Origin: Centroberyx gerrardi
Lineage: Eukaryota; Chordata; Actinopteri; Beryciformes; Berycidae
Assembly (NCBI RefSeq): GCF_048128805.1
Contig: NC_136004.1
Coordinates: 18,474,185 to 18,538,184, forward strand
Length of the DNA: 64,000 nucleotides
Direction: 5' to 3'
The position numbers were made by a program, and so were the translations under genes. The notes under the pieces were generated by a model. It worked only from the letters and a program-made list of their open reading frames with translations, had not been told where the DNA came from and made no database searches. Of this stretch, positions 58,630 to 64,000 are shown piece by piece (the stretch's first letter is position 1; each line of letters opens with the position of its first letter).

Positions 58630-59745
58630 ATTACCACAATCAATACAGCTAAACAAACTTTACATGGGCTCAACTTACACTTTTTTGAAAATGTGTAGTA
58701 GTTAAGCACACAATATCTAAAACTATTCCGAGCACAGATAGACCATTATAATTCCATGCTCATGATAGATGTAGGTTATTTTATCAGCTCAGAGGACTCG
58801 TAATTCTGAAAGAGAAATATTTTTTTTTATGCTGCTCCATTATGTAATACAAAAGTTTTTGCACCATAAATAAGCCCTTCTTCTCCCAGTGTGTGAGCAG
58901 CACACAGTCTCAACCTGCTTCCGTCCTTTTGAAAGGCAGGATGGGAGCAGTCATTGCCCCCATTCTGGGACATGAATATCCCACACTTCAAAATAACCAT
59001 AGGACCTGGTGCCATGATGATTGAGGGACTGCCAAGGGCCACCCACCCACTACCCAGTAAGGTTTCCTAAAACTCCCGGAAGCCAGTCCTTACAAACCCA
59101 TTTGTTTCATTGCGTCAAGGACATGTAGGGGAGGAATTTGCCCCTTGTTGTTTGGGAAACAGCAAAGAATAACTTCCTGCTGGAGATGTATTGGCTGAGA
59201 GAGCAGGGTGAAGCCAAATCAGGCCTTTGTGTACCATGTATATATCAGGAACTGGAAGCAGATTCTTTTCATGACCACATCCTGTCTAGTTGTACATATT
59301 ATGGACTTATGCACTAACCATGTCCCTCAAGGTGGAGTACATTACTGTACTCCATCCCTGTGTACAATAGTGCATCAATGTGTGAGATGAGTGTTTGGTT
59401 TAGTTAAAATGTGATTGTTTTTAGAGGTGTGGTTACATTTTGTGTAGCAAAGCCCTTAGCCCTTTGCTGCTGCTGACCACAGCTTAGTGGTGAACATATG
59501 CATTGGATTCTCCACAGGACAGGGAGGCAAAGGCAGAGCGATCATTTTCAGATCCACCCGGTAAGAAAAGTGTTGCAAGTTAAGCTAAGCAAATTGGAAA
59601 AGAACAGAAGAGAATGACAACAGTCTGAGAGAGGAGGAAAATTGGCAAAATTATAACTGCAAAAAAGAGGAAGCCAGGTAAAACAAAATATAGCCTAGAT
59701 AGAGGGGTAGGGTTGGTGGGGCAGTGGATTAACATAGCTTGTCAT

Positions 59746-60323
59746 GGTGCGTTCACACCAGGCATTTTTGGAGCAGTTTAATCAAACTCTATAGCATTTA
59801 CTCCTTTTAGTTCAGTTCATTTGTGTAGGTGAGAACGATGCCATTTGAACTCAAGTGCGCACCAATCTGAAAACCTATGATTTTATTAGTATGTTGTTTG
59901 TTGTTCAGCCGTTGTTCCATGCAGTTTTAAGGGTATAAGGAGATGGATATTGACATCTGATAGCCAGCAGTTACTCACCAAATGAAGGCAAACCACAGCC
60001 TGGAATGATGCTCATATTTATTCATCTTTTTCTTCTGCCTGGTATGAAGACCAGGGATGTTAAATTACGGCAAAGAGCACAGACAAGTCCATCATGCTTA
60101 GCTAAAGTTACAGGGACTGGAATCGGATTTGTTTTGACTCCCCCCGCTTCCCAGCTGCCAAAATCTCTAATCTTGTGGGATGACAGGTTGCCAAAACTCT
60201 GCCCAATAAATGAACTACTTGTTAGTCCATGTGACTTCTGTTTAAAAGCTCTTGTTTGCTTGTTACTTTTCAACTATGGTTTGGACCAAAGAAAACAAAC
60301 TTTAGGCTAAGTGTGATTGCACC
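59746..60323. mobile_element. Probable MITE with GGTGCGTTCACAC termini
   Basis: The left edge GGTGCGTTCACACCAGGC and the right edge reversed, GGTGCAATCACACTTAGC, are imperfect inverted repeats. Such ends with inner GGACCAAA words (here at about 60280-60290) occur in a dispersed fish DNA-transposon family. The 101-codon plus-strand frame at 60005-60310 lies inside it and resembles no transposase I know. No target duplication identified. Confidence 0.5.
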
Positions 60324-60559
60324 TTTAGAGAAGAGTGATTGACGGTGATGGGGGAGAGAATGAAGATGTAGAGAGCATGAGTAAGAAATGCAACAATAAA
60401 AAGTAGAGAACAACAAAGATGGAGAGAATGGTAAATGGAACAGCAGAGCTCCAGGCAGGCGCGCATTGTCCAGCTACATGTACGGTGAACACACAGACAT
60501 ATTTTTGCTGATTTATCATTATCAGCCTTACTTTAATTAGCTAATATCAATTTTGAAGC

Positions 60560-60760
60560 TAGTGGCTTAATAATTAGCACTGTTGCCTCACAGTAAGAAG
60601 GACCCAGGTTTGATCCTTCGCCCCGATCCTTTCTGGGTGGACTTTCCTGTTCACATTGGGGTTTCTCTTGGCACTCCAGTTTCCTCCCTCACTCAAAATG
60701 TATGCAGGTGGATCGGAGACTCTGAATTGCCCATAGGTATGAATGTGTGTAGGGCTATAT
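60560..60760 (+). mobile_element. tRNA-related SINE or SINE-like repeat
   Basis: TAGCACTGTTGCCTCACAGT followed by CCCAGGTTTGATCC (box B-like), TTTCTGGGTGGACTTTCCTG, CACTCCAGTTTCCTCCCTCA and GAGACTCTGAATTGCCCATA matches, in order, a very common fish repeat (GTTAGCACTGTTGCCTCACA...AATTGCCCGTAGGTGTGA). Mildly diverged, plus orientation. Confidence 0.75.
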
Positions 60761-61283
60761 AAGGCTGTATAAATATAGCCTTTTCAAGACAGTCACAAAT
60801 GCTTCACAATGAAAAAACCGTTAAAACAGATATACAGTAAAACAGAAACACTGCATGGAAGAATTAATTAAAGGCCTGATACAGTAGAGTCTTCAGCTGC
60901 TGCTTAAAATGTATTTCCTGCTGTTAACACAATAGCTTAAACTAGGGATGTTACAGTTACTGCTTCAAAATATTGAACCAAGCCTGCTACTCATAGACTG
61001 TAAATAATAGCTGGTGCTGCGTGCTTTGTCACATGAATGTGATGAATGAAGCTTCAAACAAGCATACTAATGATTCACAATATAGTGTCATCATTGAAGT
61101 GCTTGATCATCTGTCAAAACATTGGTCGCTTTTGATGAAGATTTTGATTTTGATTTTGAATAAACTGCTAAAAATGTTGCTCATTTGTTTCTGATGTGGC
61201 ACAAATTGTACACCTGAACCCAGTAGGCTAAACTATCTCACCAGATTATGTGTCAGTGTACCAATCCAAAACAGTGTGAGGGC

Positions 61284-61375
61284 AGGGTGGCCTAGTGGTT
61301 CGAGGTGGCTGTGAATTTGAAACGTCTCTCTGAAGGCTTTTGTTGCGAGACGCCTTAAAGAGCCTTTCTGCTTTA
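61284..61375 (+). mobile_element. SINE head fragment
   Basis: GGCAGGGTGGCCTAGTGGTT is a typical tRNA-like SINE start, followed by diverged sequence with GTGAATTTGAAACG in the box B region. The 3' body is not recognisable. Confidence 0.5.
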
Positions 61376-63091
61376 CAATAGTCTTTTTTTCCCCATGACA
61401 CGACAAGGACCCATCTTCACACTGAGCTCAGTGCTAGATGCACATATTGTAATATGCTTATCCAGCAGGCATTGTAATACATGAGTGGGCAGCAAATTCC
61501 TTTACTAATCCAAACCAGAGGGCCTCTTTCTTTTTACTATCACTTTTTCTGGCTACTGTTCACAGTTAGTCCCTGAAAACCAACTGAATTCAATTTTTAA
61601 ATGCAGACTCAATGATTGCATCTGATCTGTGTAAAAACCATAGAGCCGCACCTCTCATACTGCGATCATACTGAGATCACTGCAATCCCTACAGCGATTT
61701 AGCTTCTGTGAAACTAAAAATGGGGAATCAATCGGATTTCATCAATACCCATGCTAATTCCTGTCCCTCTTAAAGATTCTGACCTTAACCATTCTTTTAT
61801 TGATTCCAGCATTTTCACATTTGGTTGAACAATTTGGTTGAGCCAGCAAAAAAGGATAGATTGCAAAAAGCAACATTCAGTTCCATTCACAATATTCCGA
61901 GAAAAAGCTTATACATTAATGGATTTAAAAAAAATCAGTAGCCTACTTTATTCCTGCATTATTTCTCTATAGGCACAGTCTCTTGTTGTGGTAGGTTACA
62001 TCCCCAGCTCGCATGGTATATCATGATCTGTGTAGGCTATTTGTTTATATTGAGCATCATGTGTCTGCTTACTATACTGTAGGCCTACTATACTTTCTAT
62101 AGTCTACTGTGTAAATTGATTTTTGCGTCATGCAGGGTGAGATATTACCACGGTCTGGGAGATTAAACTGTTCCTTGCTAGTATTAGTGCCATCTATGTT
62201 GTTCTGTTTAGTTTAATCAGCAAACTTTGTTTTATCAGCATCCTCCTTTCCAGTTCTTAACACTGGTGAAACACTGCTTCTTCTCATCACATCTCAGTCA
62301 TGAAAACTCTAGCAGCCAAGACTTAACAAACTATTGCTCTGAGAGAGGCTGATATGGAGGTTGCTTCTGCTCTCGCTCAGGTTTCCTCCTCCTTCAATAA
62401 TTATTGGCATCCGTGTTTGTGTTTATCAGTGTTCAATATAGCAGTAGGCTTCAGAGGAATATGATTACATTTTGTAAAAAAAAGTTAACTTTTTGTGGAT
62501 GTTTGCCGTTTTATGTAACAACTCACAGCTGGGCACATGTGAGCTAGTCAAAGCTACATAATCAATAGCTGTTTTATAAGAGCACATTTGATTGGCTAAT
62601 GGCAACACATTTTTATCTTGGCGTCTTTCCACAGAATTGATCGAAAGCTGAGACTATATTTTCCATGCTAGAGGTCAGTTGCCAGTGGCAAATAATGTAA
62701 AACTGATGCAGTACTTGTCATTTGTGTTTTTAACTGCAATATCAAGTATTTTACTTGCCATCATGATCAATGGTAGGAAAGTATATGTCATTTACATAAA
62801 TTTATGTTTTATGTGCCAGGTTGCCACTAACATTTTGAGAGCTTGGAATTGTAAGGGTCCATCTGACTCCACACTCCACCCAGATAGGACCTTATAATTT
62901 CGAGCTCATGTTTTTTCGATTCAAGTGCATGATATTAAGAATTTAGAAAACTCCAGTCTTAACTGAAAGAGAAATGTATAGGATGAAACTTTCAAGGTTA
63001 AAAGTCTCATGAGAGTAGAGCTCAAGTTTTCCTCAGGTAAAGAGTAAAATGGGAGGAAAAGCAAGGTTACTGCATTATAGGTCTGTAATAC

Positions 63092-63200
63092 CTGTTTCAC
63101 ACCAGACTAGTGCCCCGGGAAATACGCAGGTCGACCCTCAGTGTAAAAGGGTCAACTTGGCTAAGTCGACCCTGTAAAACGACTCCGCTCCACTGGGTGT
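63092..63200 (+). repeat. Short repeat with GTCGACCCT words, possibly a transposon fragment
   Basis: CCTGTTTCACACCAGACTAG, CCCCGGGAAA and two GTCGACCCT...GTAAAA units 40 bases apart, followed by GGGTGTGACC, look like a fragment of a dispersed fish DNA element with TTTCACACC/GGTGTGA arms. Boundaries and family are uncertain. Confidence 0.35.
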
Positions 63201-64000
63201 GACCATTCAGTGCTAACCCATTTGGCTGAATGTTTGGAGTGTCATGTCAGTTGCTATGTCACAAAAAAAATAAAACCATCTGCTTTTTTGACATTATTAA
63301 GTGACAGTCCAGAGGACAGTCTTGTGTACAAGGCTTGGTCTGCATTGCCTCTTACACTCAATGGACCTGGATTAGCCTGATGTAATATGACTAGGTCCTG
63401 TGTGAAGGGGTACAAGGTAGAGTTGATGGGATTCACCAGGTTGTTGCTTGACTCAATTTAGGTTTGGATTAACTGCACAGACTTACTAGCGACTTACTTA
63501 GCCTAGGCTAATCTTTCTGACAGGAATTACAAGGGTGTTTCCCACAGGTTGGTAGTTTTCTTCGGCAGAGGGGGTGTCTGCAAAATGTTGTCTCATTCAA
63601 TCTAATCAAATAATGATGGACTTGTATATTTTTCCAGTTCTATATATGGAAATATATGAAGTAGACATGATCGCTGGAGTGAGTTGTTGTGATACACTGT
63701 TCTCAGATCTTGGTATAATTGTTTGCTGATACAATTTGGTTTCTGATTTGCTGAGCAGGCTGTCTCAAGCCAGCAGAATCAGCCGTCCCATTAGCTTATT
63801 GTTGCTGAAATCAATAGTGAGTTCAGAAATTGAGTAATGCTAGGAACTTGGGATAAGCCTAAGCATAGGTACAGGGTGGTGTAGGCGACTTTAGTGTCGT
63901 GTTGAGAGCAGGTGTTGAAGGCGGTGGCTCTGAGATGCACAGAAATCAACCCTGTCACATCTAGATTAGGTGGCTAGTCTGAATGGTGCTACCTGTCTGA

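Larger units (their letters stand above)
55792..58634 (-). mobile_element. Ty3/gypsy-type LTR retrotransposon, internally deleted
   Basis: The element spans 55797-58629 (2,833 bp) in minus orientation, flanked by perfect 5-bp ATTAC target duplications at 55792-55796 and 58630-58634. Two 181-bp LTRs (TGTTG...TACTACA as read on the plus strand) look identical. A primer-binding-like site and a polypurine tract are in the correct places. Coding order RT, (RNase H remnant), integrase is that of Ty3/gypsy. Gag, protease, the start of RT, and most of the RT connection/RNase H region are missing, and stops interrupt what remains, so it cannot be autonomous. Identical LTRs imply a recent insertion, or recent gene conversion between LTRs. 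Confidence 0.95.
37144..64000 (+). other. arl15: Presumed arl15 intron 1 (extends beyond the window)
   Basis: No ARL15 exon carrying the nucleotide-binding motifs was recognised in this stretch. ARL15 has very long introns in mammals, so a first intron of more than 27 kb is not surprising. The region is rich in insertions, listed separately. Unmarked parts (37.2-38.9, 39.0-41.6, 41.7-43.1, 43.7-45.0, 45.2-46.2, 48.9-50.6, 51.5-53.5, 53.7-54.6, 58.6-59.7, 61.4-63.0 and 63.2-64.0 kb) hold only chance frames, AT-rich unique DNA and minor simple repeats. A short exon could be overlooked by eye. Confidence 0.6.

Noticed and set aside
60005..60310. 101-codon plus-strand frame
   Set aside because: It falls inside a MITE-like repeat and does not resemble a transposase or host protein.

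Overview
The window looks like teleost (ray-finned fish) genomic DNA: AT-leaning, almost all non-coding, with long (CA)n/(GT)n microsatellites, tRNA-derived SINEs, several hAT-type elements and their short non-autonomous relatives, a decayed L1-like LINE and a Ty3/gypsy-type LTR element. There are no operons, tRNA or rRNA genes, or CRISPR arrays.

Two host genes can be supported, transcribed away from each other. On the minus strand, snx18 (sorting nexin 18; SH3-PX-BAR membrane-remodelling protein) is complete in two coding exons: exon 1 at 28151-26636 and exon 2 at 17585-17332, with a 9.05 kb phase-1 intron. The predicted protein is 589 residues. Its 3' UTR probably runs to about 16010, and a CpG-rich promoter with a TATA-like motif lies at 28152-28570. 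On the plus strand, a CpG-rich promoter/first exon at about 36.7-37.14 kb ends in codons for M-D-Y-L followed by a GTGAGT donor. This matches my recollection of the start of ARL15 (an ARF-like small GTPase), and ARL15 neighbours SNX18 head-to-head in mammals, so 37144-64000 is read as arl15 intron 1. The first 545 bases look like the 3' end of a plus-strand gene; synteny would suggest esm1, but no coding sequence is visible.

Layout: 1-545 putative 3' UTR; 0.5-16.0 kb intergenic with microsatellites and small repeats; 16.0-28.6 kb snx18; 28.6-36.3 kb intergenic with a hAT-like MITE, SINE and hAT remnants and a 5'-truncated LINE; 36.3-37.14 kb regulatory DNA and arl15 exon 1; 37.14-64 kb the presumed arl15 intron. 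The intron holds two hAT elements with perfect 8-bp target duplications (46.2-48.9 kb), a TTAA-flanked MITE (50.7-51.2 kb), several SINEs and an LTR retrotransposon at 55797-58629. That element has indistinguishable 181-bp LTRs and a perfect ATTAC duplication, but lacks gag and carries internal deletions and stops, so it is a young, defective insertion.

I did not find a clearly new biological system. The items most worth checking are the recent defective LTR element, a possible alternative arl15 first exon with an RFX-type X-box at 45.1 kb, and a perfect 15-bp hairpin at 38.9 kb.
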